This document shows positions 49,051 through 60,700 of a stretch of 64,000 nucleotides of DNA, piece by piece. The position numbers were made by a program, and so were the translations under genes. The first letter of the stretch is position 1; each line of letters starts with the position of its first letter. Origin of the DNA: Campylorhamphus procurvoides (lineage: Eukaryota; Chordata; Aves; Passeriformes; Dendrocolaptidae); contig WBMV01007501.1 in NCBI GenBank assembly GCA_013396655.1, forward strand, positions 496,001 to 560,000, in the 5' to 3' direction. The notes under the pieces were generated by a model, which worked only from the letters and a program-made list of their open reading frames with translations, made no database searches and was not told the origin of the DNA.

Positions 49051-50554
49051 AATAACCTGTATGAAGGATCTCAATCTAAAGATTTAGTTTCTTTGAAAAA
49101 GTTAAGATTAAGAAAGGAAATTAATAAAAATACACAAAGGATGGTCATTTTGTCAAGCATAATGGTTAAAACAGAGACATGGCTATACAGTAAAAATTGG
49201 GTATAGATTTTTAGTTTTCATAGAGTGCTGGATATAAAATATTGTCAAGAGCAGAACACGTGACAAAACCAACATTTTCTAAAAGTCTACACTGATCTTT
49301 GCTCGGACATAAGTAAAAGGAACTTTACTACCATCACAGGAAAACTTCCCAACACTACAAAACTGGCATGACCTCTTAGATGTAGCAGCTACCTGTCTAA
49401 CAGAGAACAGGACTTTTTTTTTCAAAAGCACCTTGACCAACAGAACCATAAAGATTGCACTGACAAACACCTAGGCCTTGGCTCTAGCAAGTTGCAAGGC
49501 TGGAAACCAAATGTTTTACACAAACCCCCACAATTCCCTCAGTATCTGTACACATCTTTTAGCACATAAACCCCAGCCCTCCCATACTCAGGGCAGATTA
49601 GCTGTGGAATGTTCTGAGACACCCTGAGGGCAGATACAAAATATGAAACACTTTCCATCTTAATAATGGATTGATGGCCTAATTTTTTCTAATATGACTT
49701 AGCTGCTGCAGATCTCATTTGATCAAACTGGGATTAGATGAAAATTTGAATGGAGGGAGAAACATTGCATGCCACAGAACATTAGTATAAGCACTGGTCC
49801 AATGAAGTTGGCATTGGCCCTAGAGCAAGGAACATGGCACAGTCTGCTGCACCTAATCTGAAATGCTCATACCTCCCTGCACTGGTACAGTCTATTGCTC
49901 TTCCCCCCACTGCCAGTTCACAGACACATGGAGGGGCACCTCGCAAGAAACCTTGAAAGAGCACTTGTGGTACCAGGAATAGACAGGCAAGAAAAAGCTT
50001 ATTAAACACATAGAAAGAACTGAAGGAATACAGAAAAACAAGAGCAGATAGTAAGAGGCTGATCTCACACAAAACCCCGAAGAAAACTATGAGTAATTTA
50101 AAGTTGATGAAAATGATAACCCACTAATGGGAACAAGTGACGTGTGTGCGATACAGCCAAGAAAGGGGATCTTGTCTCCTGAGTACAATATGATAGGTAT
50201 ACCTGATTATCAAGGCAAGATGTTCAGTTTACTTACCATGGGGCACAGAACCCAGGAAATTAAGAACACAGAGGAGATCCCAAGGACACTAAAAAAGGCC
50301 CTAATGACAGACCAAGAGCTCCCCCAGCTCTATATTCAGAGTGTCAGTAGGAGATGTATTCTGGGAGAGCTATTGGCAAGGCTACTTTCTGAAGTCGTTC
50401 CCTTTAAAAAACTTTTAAAACTCTAAAAATCTACAAAATACACACCAACTCTTTAGGCATCAATACCACAGCAACATCCAGAGCTGTTATACTAGAGTTA
50501 TGAGGGAGCACAGATTTTTAACACCTACTTATTGACCTGATGTCCCCAATTTTT
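49051..50554. other. Intronic DNA without recognised features
   Basis: Non-coding. The 99-codon frame at 50127-50426 has no domain that I recognise. It starts and ends without splice-site or promoter context and is taken as chance. Confidence 0.5.
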
Positions 50555-50775
50555 TTTTTTAATCTTTCTGATACTATCTGCTTCTGTAGCCTCCTGGGGT
50601 AGCAAATTCCAGAAGCTCACTGCCCATTTTTGTCTGTTTTATATTGATTTCCTACTAATTGCTTCCAGTGTTTGCTAAGTCTTGCATTGCAGTATTTGGT
50701 TAACAATTCAACATTCAGGTTATCTGTTGATTCTGTTATCTGTAAACTTCAGTCATATCCCTTTTGGTCATATTT
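50555..50775 (-). mobile_element. Old CR1/L3-type LINE 3' fragment, minus strand
   Basis: A diverged segment with the wording of old CR1/L3 3' regions read in reverse: GGGGTAGCAAATTCCAGAAG, then ATCTGTAAACTTCAGTCATA and CCCTTTTGGTCATATTTCTG. Edges are approximate. It is clearly older than the other CR1 pieces. Confidence 0.6.
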
Positions 50776-53490
50776 CTGGATGGATTCAGCTGACAAACGT
50801 AGAAAATCTGAGAAAACGGGAACATGAGATTACCTAAACTCCTAAATTATGCAAGACGAAAATTTTTTCATCTTTTATACCTAAATGCTGCAATTGCCAT
50901 TTTATTCTTAGTTAATGGATAATAGTGTGCTTCTCTGGTTTTACAAACGTGGTGCCTTTGTGTTTACTTGAAATAGTCTGATCACAGATTTCCTCTCGCT
51001 TATATAGCCTGATTGTTGGCTTCTCTTGACTTCAGTGCTTAAAAACAAGCCTCACTGGACACATCAAGTAAGAACCTTCCATGACAGAGACACAGATATT
51101 AATATCACCGTTCAGGTGCTGGTGAGACACCAGTATAAAACTCTAATCATATACTCAAGAAAGAACTCAAACAAGAATGGGCAAAGAAGCTATGACTTCA
51201 TAGTGAGGAATGCAGAAATTATAAGAGTAATCAAGAATAAGAACAGTTACCTACAGAATAAGAATGGCCTCATGATGGCAGTGGAGGGAGATAAAACACT
51301 GGGAAAAGAGAAGAACTGTTAAACTAAGGAACTGATTTGAAAAAAGAACAAATGTATATGAATACAATTCAGGGTGTTGGGTTCATAAACATCTTTTAAA
51401 AGAAGTAGCACAAACCAGAAATCAATCCCATTTCAGACTTCATGACGGTTTTCTTGATAACCCACCAGACCTTCTAAAGTCCTGGATTTTCTGCTTTCCA
51501 CATGAGAATTTGAGAGCACATCTCTCCTTTTCATGCCTGTCTCATCGCTAGTCAACCAGACAAACCAGACACTTTGTCATCAATGCCTTGTGGCAAATTC
51601 ACAGCATTTTTTGCAACAGCAGTTAGATCTGGTTTGTCCGACTAATCATTTTAGCCCTGAGACTAATGCAGACTCTTGGTAAACTGCAGCTCGCATTACC
51701 ACCCTTTTTGCCCCACTTTAGCTATCCAGTATGTCACTAATCAGAGAAGATTTACTTGCTTTAAAAGTGAAAATGGATTAATTTCTCATCAGACTTACCA
51801 TGGCAGCAAACACCTTATTGATCTACCTGCCAACATAATGGCAGCTGCCAGCCTAGGCAAAGGAGATTTAGCTCCCAAAATTGCTATTGGTCGTGAGCTG
51901 CCTGCTACTTCTGATACAATGAACAACTCTCAGCTGGGGACCAGCTTAAACAGAGAGGAGGCACAAGGGATACAGGTAAAAAAATAAAGCAGAAGAACAA
52001 CAGCTTCTAATGACAGGGACCAGGAGGAGCAAAGGAGACTATCTAGCCTTGATGAGTATCGGAGATCTCCAAGTGAGGAAGTCCTCCAACATCAGATCCA
52101 GCATTCCTATGCTTTCTCATCCTATTAATAAAAGTAGAAAAGTAGCAAACTTACATGAAGCTGTAGGAATTACTTTCTGGTAAGACACATGAATGGGAGA
52201 AGCTCATGACTCCAGGATGTCTCCAGTGGAAACACAGGAAAGCACAGGAAGGCATATTCTCACACATCAAATTAGCTTTGGAGATGCTTCTATTTGTTAG
52301 CACCATCAAAGATGGTTGTCTGGCTCTTTCTCATTTATTATTTGCTGGATCTGGATAAGCTCTATAAAAAAGTTTCTCAAAGAAAACACTGTCATATTGG
52401 TAAATAAATGTCCAATCAAACTAAAAAAAAAACTCAGTTATGTAAACAAAGGCACTTTCTGAATATTATCTGCATCCTTTGTCTCAACATCATGTCTGTT
52501 TATATTTCTGACAAGAGGAAATGATGACTCTTGTTACTGCTGCCAATAAATCTACACTAAAACAAGTTTATTTCCATAAAATCCCTCTCAGGTCACAGTT
52601 CTCTTGCATGATCCTGTCCTTCCTCCACACTTGGGAATCACGAGCATTAACAGGATACCAAAGAAAAGTAATTCTACATAATCTTTAACTTAGCAACATT
52701 ATCAAATACAAAATTAGCAACAACCAAGAATGACTTTTTTTCTAAATTTTTCTGTTTCTGACAAATTTATTAAGATGTCAGTGTTGTCTTTGTGAAGCTA
52801 TTTAACTCAGATTACTTAGTTTGGTACAACTTCCTCTCACCTTAGTGCTGCCTTTCCCAATTTCCTCCATATTCCATCAAATACCACTGACGTTTTCTAT
52901 TCTCTTAATTCTGACACAGTTCTTTGAGCTATATACCTCCTGTTCTGTGATGGTCTCTGAAATTGCACCAGTTTAGGAGATGTCTTTCTCACACTCCATT
53001 TTTCCTTGGTTTTTCCCAGCTAGCTACTCCCAGCTGTTTCTCCAAAGTCACCACTGCCCTGGGGGCTCCTATGCCCTGTTACACAGGCTCGAGCATGTCC
53101 ATTGGCTCAGTCACAGCAATGTTGGATTTACGCTACCGAACAGAAACAACAAACCTGCAGTAATGGTGAAGTCATATAAAAATGCTGAAAGACAGTGAGT
53201 TAACAGAGCATGGATCTTCAATATTCGTTTTAGGAACTATATTTTAAAAGTATCCTTACTCCCTCCCTGGTAGATATGTTCTGGCCAAGAAGCTTAAAAG
53301 GGTCCAGATACTTTGAAAATTAGTGGTGAAGGTAAAAATCCCTCTCCAGAAGTGAGAGTCTCCTGACTCCCAACCCCTCCCATAAATAAAGCAAACAATT
53401 CCTAGTCCTTGACTGACCCACACATTTCCAAGGAAGTATTTAATTGTATACTTCAATTGTGTGGGAGCAACACATATCCTTATATCATGG
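50776..53490. other. Intronic DNA without recognised features
   Basis: Non-coding. Frames of about 100 codons at 51026-51322 and 51676-51987 on the plus strand lack any recognisable motif. No repeat ends were seen. Confidence 0.5.
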
Positions 53491-53912
53491 CATCACAGAA
53501 TCATTTAGGTTGGAAAAGACCTCTAAGATCATCGAGTCCAATCATTAGCCCAGCACTGGCAAGCCCACCACTAAACCATGTTCCCAAGTGTCACATCTCA
53601 TAAACACCTCCAGGGGTGGTGACTCCACCACTTCCCTGGGCAGCTGGTTCCAGTGCTTGACAACCCTTTCTGTGAAAACATTTTTCCTGACATCCAGTCT
53701 AAATCTTCCCTGATGAGGCTGTTATGATTCAAGGCACTTGGCCTTATTGAGCTTCCTACATTTGTGCTTGGTCCAGATCCCTCTGTAGAGCCTTCCTGCC
53801 CTCCAGGGGATCAACACTCCTACCCAGCTTGGTGTTGTCTGCAAACTTACTGAGGAGTGCCCTCAATCTTTTTGCCCAGATCATCAATAGAGACATTAAA
53901 CAGAACTGGTAC
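53491..53912 (-). mobile_element. CR1 LINE with internal deletion, minus strand
   Basis: The 3' tail is intact at the left (CATCACAGAATCATTTAGGT, then AAAGACCTCTAAGATCATCG). The 3' UTR follows to about 53715. The sequence then jumps to the ORF2 end (GCACTTGGCCTTATTGAGC, 53738) and on to CAGCTTGGTGTTGTCTGCAA. Several hundred bases that normally lie between these segments are missing. The 5' end is truncated near 53912. It is in sense orientation relative to SAMD12. Confidence 0.93.
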
Positions 53913-55480
53913 AGGTACATAACAGCCCTTGCTATCAAAGTTTGAATTAATGACTCAAGTGTCTAGTAATTTATAGATATATTCCAAAATTATTTTAAGA
54001 CAGTATGAGAATACAAATCTCAATACAGAGAAGAGAAGGGGTTAATGAGAGACTGTGCATCATGATTACTGGAAGTAGTTCAGTTAGTAATTTACTGTAC
54101 TGATGGGAACTATATCGATTCCTTACAAGTCTTGAGTAAAAGACTGTTAGACAGTCCTGTTTTACAGATGAACATATTCAGGACCTGATGATTTTAATAG
54201 GAGGAAATAGCAATAACTTGCATTCCCCTCTGAAATATAAATTCAGGCACAAATCATATTACACCACTTTTCAAGTGTACTGTAAAATGTGAGACAACCA
54301 TTTTTAGTGCTCTCAGGAAGGACCTGATTGGACCCATAAAGTAAATTACGGATAAATGTAAACCTTTAGCAGGCAGTCTATAAATCCACATTGTTTGTTG
54401 CATATACATTTGCCAACCTACTTCCTGGACATACAAAATTATATATTACCTACAGCTATATATAAATATATACAGACATACATAATAATGAGCTTCTATT
54501 ACATTGCACATCATATTTTTTGAGATTAAAAGCCAGGACTATTGTTGTTGGTATCTGTGTGCTAGATCTATGGTTCCCCTATTCAAATAAACAACCTCAA
54601 GGTCTTTTTTGTTTGTGAAGGAGTAAGTGAATCTGTCAACACTTTTAATTTTGTCCACCATCAGCAGGACACACAGTTCTTCAATTCCTAGTTAATCTAA
54701 TGTTGCTCAGTGTGCAACCCATTATGCATTATATATCCCATTCCTTTATTAATTAAAAAAATCACATTAGATAATGCCTGCTGGCAAAACTTCTGTTAAT
54801 TTATTCAGGAATAAACATACATTCATACTTTATAATATACAGCTTCTACACAAAACAGAAAATGGAAAGGCAATTTGGAAAGCATTAGAATCCACTGAAG
54901 TTTTTACAGCAAACTCAAATAAGAGTCTTTACATTAACTGCCAATGGTGGACCTCACATAAATCAGATTTCTTCCAGAAAAAAAAGGATCATTTGTTACC
55001 GCAAGAAAAATAAACATACACACATGCACACAAAACAAACCCCACACTCATCCTTGAAGTGCCCAACCCAACTGGAACTGGGAAATCCCTGAAATCACAC
55101 AGATGACTATCGTACCTACTGGTATTTCTAAAGCAAAAGAGGTTGTGGAGTTCTGCCTGTGCATCTGGAGAATGGAGCAAGCTCCTTGAAGTACACATGT
55201 GAACTCAACAAAAGCTGCCACTTAATTAAGTGAGGAAGAACACTTGCTCCCAGCACAGAGAAATGTACACACTAAGCTCTTTGAACTGCACTGGTATGAA
55301 ACACTGGGAGCCTGCCTCTCCTCTCCATGGGACAGAAACTGTCAGTCAATATTGCTGCTTGCTCTGATTTGCTACTAATCAATCCAAGCAATAACCCAAA
55401 GGTGCTATGTTACTAAATACACACCAAGGACATGATTCTTCAGTATGCAATACATATAAGGATGAAGAAAAGCAATCTAT
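53913..55480. other. Intronic DNA, AT-rich, no recognised features
   Basis: Non-coding, with a TA-rich patch at about 54440-54490. No repeat family or exon was recognised. Confidence 0.5.
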
Positions 55481-55532
55481 TTATATGTAAAATCTTAAAT
55501 TTATATGTAAAATATAAATTTATATGTAAAAG
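55481..55532 (+). repeat. Small tandem repeat, 19-20 bp unit, about 2.6 copies
   Basis: TTATATGTAAAAT blocks begin at 55481, 55501 and 55520, giving units of 20 and 19 bp and a partial third. The array ends just before the solo LTR at 55541. Confidence 0.85.
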
Positions 55533-55540
55533 TTTTCATA

Positions 55541-56007
55541 TGTAGGGTCTGGCTGAGATGGAGTTGATTTTCCCCACAGCAGCCCCCATATTGCTGTGGT
55601 GTACTTTTGGCTACTGCTGAGCATCCCCATGGCAGGACAGCTGACCCAAACTGACCAAAGGGATATTCCATACCATAAGATATCTGCTCAGATATAAAAA
55701 CCAAGAAAAAGGAAGAGGAAGGGAAGGCATTCATTATTTTAAAGTGTTTGCCTTCCAGAGCAACCACTACATGTTTTGAAGCCCTGCTCCCCAGGAAGTG
55801 GTCAGACAACACTTGCTGATGGCAAGTAGAGAATAAGATCTTTTGGGCTTTTCCTTTGCTTGAGCATGACCTTTTACTTTCGCAAACTGCCCATATCTCA
55901 ACCTACAAGTTTTTTTCCATCTTTTTTTCTTCCCCCACTTTGCTGAGACAGGAGTGATAGAGCAGCTTGGTGGGCACCTGGTGTCCACTCAAGGCAAACC
56001 CACCACA
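55541..56007 (+). mobile_element. Solo LTR of an avian endogenous retrovirus
   Basis: The sequence matches a common avian retroviral LTR. It begins TGTAGGGTCTGGCTGAGATG, carries the U3 block ACCAAAGGGATATTCCATAC, a TATA box at 55693 (TATAAAAA), and the U5-side wording CATATCTCAACCTACAAGT. It ends near CAAACCCACCACA, so the ends are of TG...CA type. From memory of the family, the U3 part between about 55600 and 55635 is shortened. No gag, pol or env sequence adjoins it. No certain target-site duplication was seen, so the ends may be off by a few bases. It lies antisense to SAMD12. Confidence 0.82.
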
Positions 56008-58350
56008 GTCACGCTCAGAAAGTGACCTTGGGGGCCATCTCATTCTGTGATGCTAGGAAAGCCATCCCTTCTTCCTCCTGATCACCCTAACTGCCATAAA
56101 GCATTTAGGTAAAAACCTACATGAAGAAGAAGTATTTGAAACATGTTTAATTCATTATCAGTTTCTTTTAATGCCAGACTTGTGGGAAGCAAGGAAGACC
56201 AACATAACATGACCAGACAGCTTTACTGTACTGCATTGCAAAAGGTCTGTGGGCCATCAGAGGTTGCAGCAGAGGAGAATTTGAGAACTTACATTTTCTA
56301 ATAAGATTTTCTAATCACTGCTTTGTTCAAAAGAGGAAAATTAAAATTTTATTAAATATTAAAATAAGCTTTCATATTCCAGTGCTGAGATACATATAGT
56401 ACTAAAACACTTCCCAGTCTGCACTGCTAGCTCTCTCCTGCTCCACATTGTTATCTCCAAGCAGCTTTCAGTGGTGCTTTCTTCCACACCCAAACTGGCT
56501 TCATCCATCATTTTTTAAATAAAAAATGAAATTGAGAAAGGTTTTGTGTTCATATTCATGATGTTAATAATTCATACTAATAAAAATGGAAAATTAAAAG
56601 CAGCATGCTCACAGGTTAAGCACCGTAGACTGCTTCAACTCTCCTAACTTGAAGGGTGAAGCAGCCACATCTCTCCTGATGCACTTTTTGCTCTAGCATT
56701 ATTCTCTGGGGGCTTTAATTAGAGGTCTGGCACCTGTCAAGCTGCACACACTACCCCTGGTAGGCCCTGAACTTACAATTTATGCTGTCCATTTTCTAAC
56801 CTAGGGTAAGATAATTTTCCTGTTGTAAAAGCTACCTCTACTCAACTACATGCACAGCCTTACAGATACAGGCATGAATCTGTTGTTGCATTGCTGGCTC
56901 AGTAATACAACACGCTTTGCAGAGCTCCTTTGCATTTTTTCCAGCCTTCATTACTGTAGCTGTGAGGAGAATCAGGGCATAAGAATTTTATTCTGCTGGC
57001 CTATTCCTCCTATTTAATACTTACACTTGACCTGTAGAACACTGTGACACAACAGCTATTTTGGATCAGAAAAAAAAACAGATACCTAAGCAATGACTTA
57101 CTGTTCTTAGGTTGTAAGTAACTCGTCCCTGTAACAGAATCCAAACCAGGGGTTTTTTTTGAAATTCTGCTTTTTGTACCCTATGCATTTGACTCAACAA
57201 TAATAACAATGATACAACAGTAACCGGAGCCTTGTCAGAGGCTGCAGCCTGGCACCATGGTCAAAACGGAATATGCAGCCCAGCTCCCTGCTCTGGATTT
57301 GGGTGTCACTCTCCTAAGTAAAAATAAAGGCTCATTTTCCAATACAAGGTGCAGGAAAATGTTTTGTGGCCTTTTTTATAAAAATAACTACTACATCTAG
57401 GAGCAAAGGAACTCTCCCAAAAAGAGGGGAGCAGTCCATCTTCAAACTACCATGAGAATGTGCTGAAGCCCAGTTCCTCCTTCAGGCCAGGGGTCCCCAG
57501 TATTCCTGAGGTAAGGCTGCACTGACCTTGCTGCAAAGCACTTGGGAAGGTACATGCAAGGTGCAAGGGCTCAAATCTCTGTCAACTTCCAGCCTCCTTC
57601 CGAGACAAGACTCAGAGAACCCACTCCAGCTCACAGGGGGTGTCCCACTGGTGGCAGTGGAGTAACACAGCCCTCCATTTCCTGCATGCCAGTGAAAGCA
57701 CCAAGTGCCCAGGCAGCTGGATAGTCTGGAGGCAGAGTTTGAAAGCCCTCAGCCTGAAGGGATTTTTCCCTTGTGCTTTTCTACTCAGATTGGGATAATT
57801 TTGGGCATGCATAAGTGAGCAACTGCAGGAAGTGAGGTAAATTCATGGCTAAAATAAAATGGGAAATAGGATATTCAGGTGCCTCCAGGCTTTTTCAGAA
57901 ACCACACAAGGGATGGTTTGGGTGATAACTTAGGAGTTCCCTTTACAATCAAGATCATCACAGCTAGATCCTAAGGCATAATGGGATCCATGTGTGTCAC
58001 TCACTCTGGCTGTTCAGCAGCAGGTTCCTAAGAAAGAGCTTAGGAGCAAAGCAAGACTATAATGACACTTTTCCAAATTACTCTCATCCTCCTAAAGCTT
58101 GTAGTTTAGGGACTAATTAACGGAAACAGAGTTGGCTAATTTGAGCTATAGCTGAGCCTAAGGTCAGTGGATGGCTTCCAGTGACTATTGCAATACATAG
58201 AGCTGCTTGTGAGAGGAACCTCATCAACATTTAATAAATGGAAGAATAATTTTCCCATTTCCAGTGTGATTTGACCTAGCAGGAAGGGGCAAAACAACAA
58301 AGAAGTGCTGCAAGGTAAACCAAAACTAATTAAAATGAAAAATAAGTTAA
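56008..58350. other. Intronic DNA without recognised features
   Basis: Non-coding. GGGGGCCATCTCATTCTGTG near 56030 looks slightly like a CR1 tail but is too short to call. A GC-richer block at 57430-57800 has no recognised identity. Confidence 0.5.
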
Positions 58351-59036
58351 ATCACAGAATATGCAAAGTTGGAAGGGATCCACAAAAATCATCAAGTCCA
58401 ACTCCTGGCCCTGCACAGGACCATCCCCAAGAGTCACACCATGTGCCCAAGAGTATCCTCCAAACACTTCTTCAACTCTGGCAGGCTTGGTGCTGTGACC
58501 TGCCCTGGGGAGCCCGTTCTAGTGCCCAACCACCCTCTGGGGGAAGAACATCTTTCAAACATCCTCCCCTGACACACCTTCAGGCCATTCCCCTGAGTCC
58601 TGTCACTGGTCCCCAGAGAGATCAGTGCCTGTCCTTCCTCTTCCCCTCATGAATAAGTTCTAACTGCAGTGAGGTCTCCCCTCAGTCTCCTCTTTTCCAG
58701 GCTGAACAGACCCAGTGGCCTCAGCCGTTGCTCATCCAGCTTCCCCTCAAGGCTTTTCACCATCTTCATTGCCCCCCTTTGGACACTCTCTAAGATCTTT
58801 CTTATATTGTGGTTCCCAAAACTGCACAGAATATTCAAGGTGAGGCCTTGCCAGAGCAGAGCAGAGCAGGACAATTCCCTCCCTCGACTGGCTGCTGATG
58901 CTTTGCCTGATGCCCCCCAGGACATGGTTGGCCCTCCTGGCTGCCAGGGCACTGCTGACTCATATTCAACATGCCAATGACCCCCCAGTCCCTTTCCCTG
59001 GCACTGCTTTCCAGCATCTCTTTCCCCAGACTGTAA
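58351..59036 (-). mobile_element. CR1-X-like LINE, left arm of an inverted pair
   Basis: The 3' tail is at the left (ATCACAGAATATGCAAAGTT). Then come the 3' UTR (AGGACCATCCCCAAGAGTC) and the end of ORF2. A minus-strand frame at 58647-58952 remains open for 101 codons and includes [16 protein letters not shown] and [13 protein letters not shown], typical of the CR1 ORF2 C-terminus. It is truncated at about 59036 after the wording for CTGGGG...GAGATGCTGG. Tail sequence resembles the tail of the SINE at 7.0 kb, as expected for the CR1-X group. Its partner at 59959-60700 lies in opposite orientation, and positions 58534-58825 are identical to it. Confidence 0.95.
58534..58825 (-). repeat. 292-bp perfect inverted-repeat tract, left arm
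   Basis: Checked base by base against the reverse complement of 60215-60506 with no mismatch. The first mismatches are at 58533 (C against T) and 58826 (A against C). Outside this tract the two CR1 copies differ at roughly 6-8% of positions and by indels. Confidence 0.93.
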
Positions 59037-59958
59037 ATAACGAGGCTAATTCACAATCAGAGCCATCTAGCCATGAAATGAGTGATTCTCAGGTCCTTGT
59101 GGTCTTGAAATCGAGTTTTTGAAGGAGACTGTTCAGAAGACCTCAGGTTATTGGGGTCTGCATAACAGGGAGGCAGTAGGACTGGGAGGGTGCTTTAGCT
59201 CTCAATGAGATCCAGCATTCCAAAAGGCCTTGAAAACAAAGTGTGGGAAAGAGTAAAAGGAAGAAAAAGTAATTTATATAAACCAAACAAGTACCAGTAA
59301 ACTTCCAAACCTCAGGAAATAGTTTTGGGGTTTTTTTAATTTATTTTATGTTGTCTTTCTGATAGCTTCAGTGGGTTTTCTTTCTACTATAAATTAAATT
59401 TTTCCTTTCAGAGAGAACAACAAACATTAAACCACTGTATTATGTATGAATCTGCATTTACACCTTATTTTTAAGAAAGAGTATATGGAGAGGACACATT
59501 TGACTAAGTCTTTTTGTTAAAGAGGCACTGAGTTGAGCAAACACTAATCAACCAATAAAATCAGATTTGAGAAAAAACAACAGCTAGGGCTAGTGAATGT
59601 AGTATAACCCTTATCGATAATTTGCATATAATAATTTATACAAAGGAAAACAACTGGAAACTATTATCTCAGAAATTACCTGTGGTAATACTGAAGACTA
59701 TCTCTCTAAGCAGACCCAAAGAGGAGATGACATGCTGCTTAAGCACAGTGCTTTTACTTACAGAATATGCATTAGGTACCATTGACACACTGGTTAAGTC
59801 TAGAGAGAGACACTTTCCTGATGCAAAGACAGACTATTCTGACAGGATCAAGGAAGATAGTTTAAGTTGTATCAGAGCTCAGACACAAATATGCCAAATC
59901 ATTTTTCCACTGGTTTATACACACACGCAAAAGAACATAGAAAAGAAAAGCATCAGTC
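59037..59958. other. Spacer between the inverted CR1 copies
   Basis: About 920 bp of AT-rich non-CR1 sequence. The plus-strand frame 59622-60005 runs into the right CR1 and has no motif, so it is taken as chance. No target-site duplications were identified for either CR1. Confidence 0.6.
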
Positions 59959-60700
59959 AACAAAGAAAAGTTCCAGATTCTGCATCTGGGATGGGGCAAC
60001 TATAGATGTAATGTACAGCCTGGGGAATGAGATGCTGGAAAGCAGTGCCAGAGAAAGGGACATTGGCACGTTGAATATGAGACAGCAGTGCCCTGGCAGC
60101 CAGGAGGCCCAACCATGTCCTGGGGGGCATCAGGCAAAGCATCAGCAGCCAGTCGAGGGAGGGGATTGCCCTGCTCTGCTCTGCACTGGAGCAGCCTCAC
60201 CTTGAATATTGTGGGCAGTTTTGGGAACCACAATATAAGAAAGATCTTAGAGAGTGTCCAAAGGGGGGCAATGAAGATGGTGAAAAGCCTTGAGGGGAAG
60301 CTGGATGAGCAACGGCTGAGGCCACTGGGTCTGTTCAGCCTGGAAAAGAGGAGACTGAGGGGAGACCTCACTGCAGTTAGAACTTATTCATGAGGGGAAG
60401 AGGAAGGACAGGCACTGATCTCTCTGGGGACCAGTGACAGGACTCAGGGGAATGGCCTGAAGGTGTGTCAGGGGAGGATGTTTGAAAGATGTTCTTCCCC
60501 CAGAGGATGGTTGGGCACTAGAACAGGCTCCCCAGGGCAGTGATCACAGCACCAAGCCTGCCAGAGTTGAAGAAGTGTTTGGAGGATGCTCTTGGGCACA
60601 TGGTGTGACTCTTGGGGATGGTCCTGTGCAGGGCCAGGAGTTGGACTTGATGATCATTGTAGATTCCTTCCAATTCTGCATATTCTGTGATCCTGTGATC
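59959..60700 (+). mobile_element. CR1-X-like LINE, right arm of an inverted pair
   Basis: It starts further 5' than the left copy (CAAAGAAAAGTTCCAGATTC, then GCATCTGGGATGGGG), so the two have different 5' truncation points. A 101-codon frame at 60088-60393 corresponds to the ORF2 C-terminal end and differs from the left copy at about seven residues, all within its first 44 codons. The 3' end is intact (ACTTGATGATCATTGTAGAT, then ATTCTGTGATCCTGTGATC). It lies antisense to SAMD12. Compared with the left arm it lacks about 8 bases next to the GGGACATTGG wording near 60057. Confidence 0.95.
60215..60506 (+). repeat. 292-bp perfect inverted-repeat tract, right arm
   Basis: This is the exact reverse complement of 58534-58825. 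The centres of the two tracts lie about 1.7 kb apart. It covers the ORF2 C-terminus and the beginning of the 3' UTR of the CR1. Confidence 0.93.

Noticed and set aside
56020..56050. CR1 tail-like sequence after the solo LTR
   Set aside because: Only about 20 bases resemble a CR1 end, with no preceding 3' UTR.
58669..58980. Plus-strand frames over the CR1 copies repeated at 60000-60371 on the minus strand
   Set aside because: They are antisense shadows of the CR1 ORF2 end. Their similarity reflects the inverted CR1 pair and not a duplicated gene.
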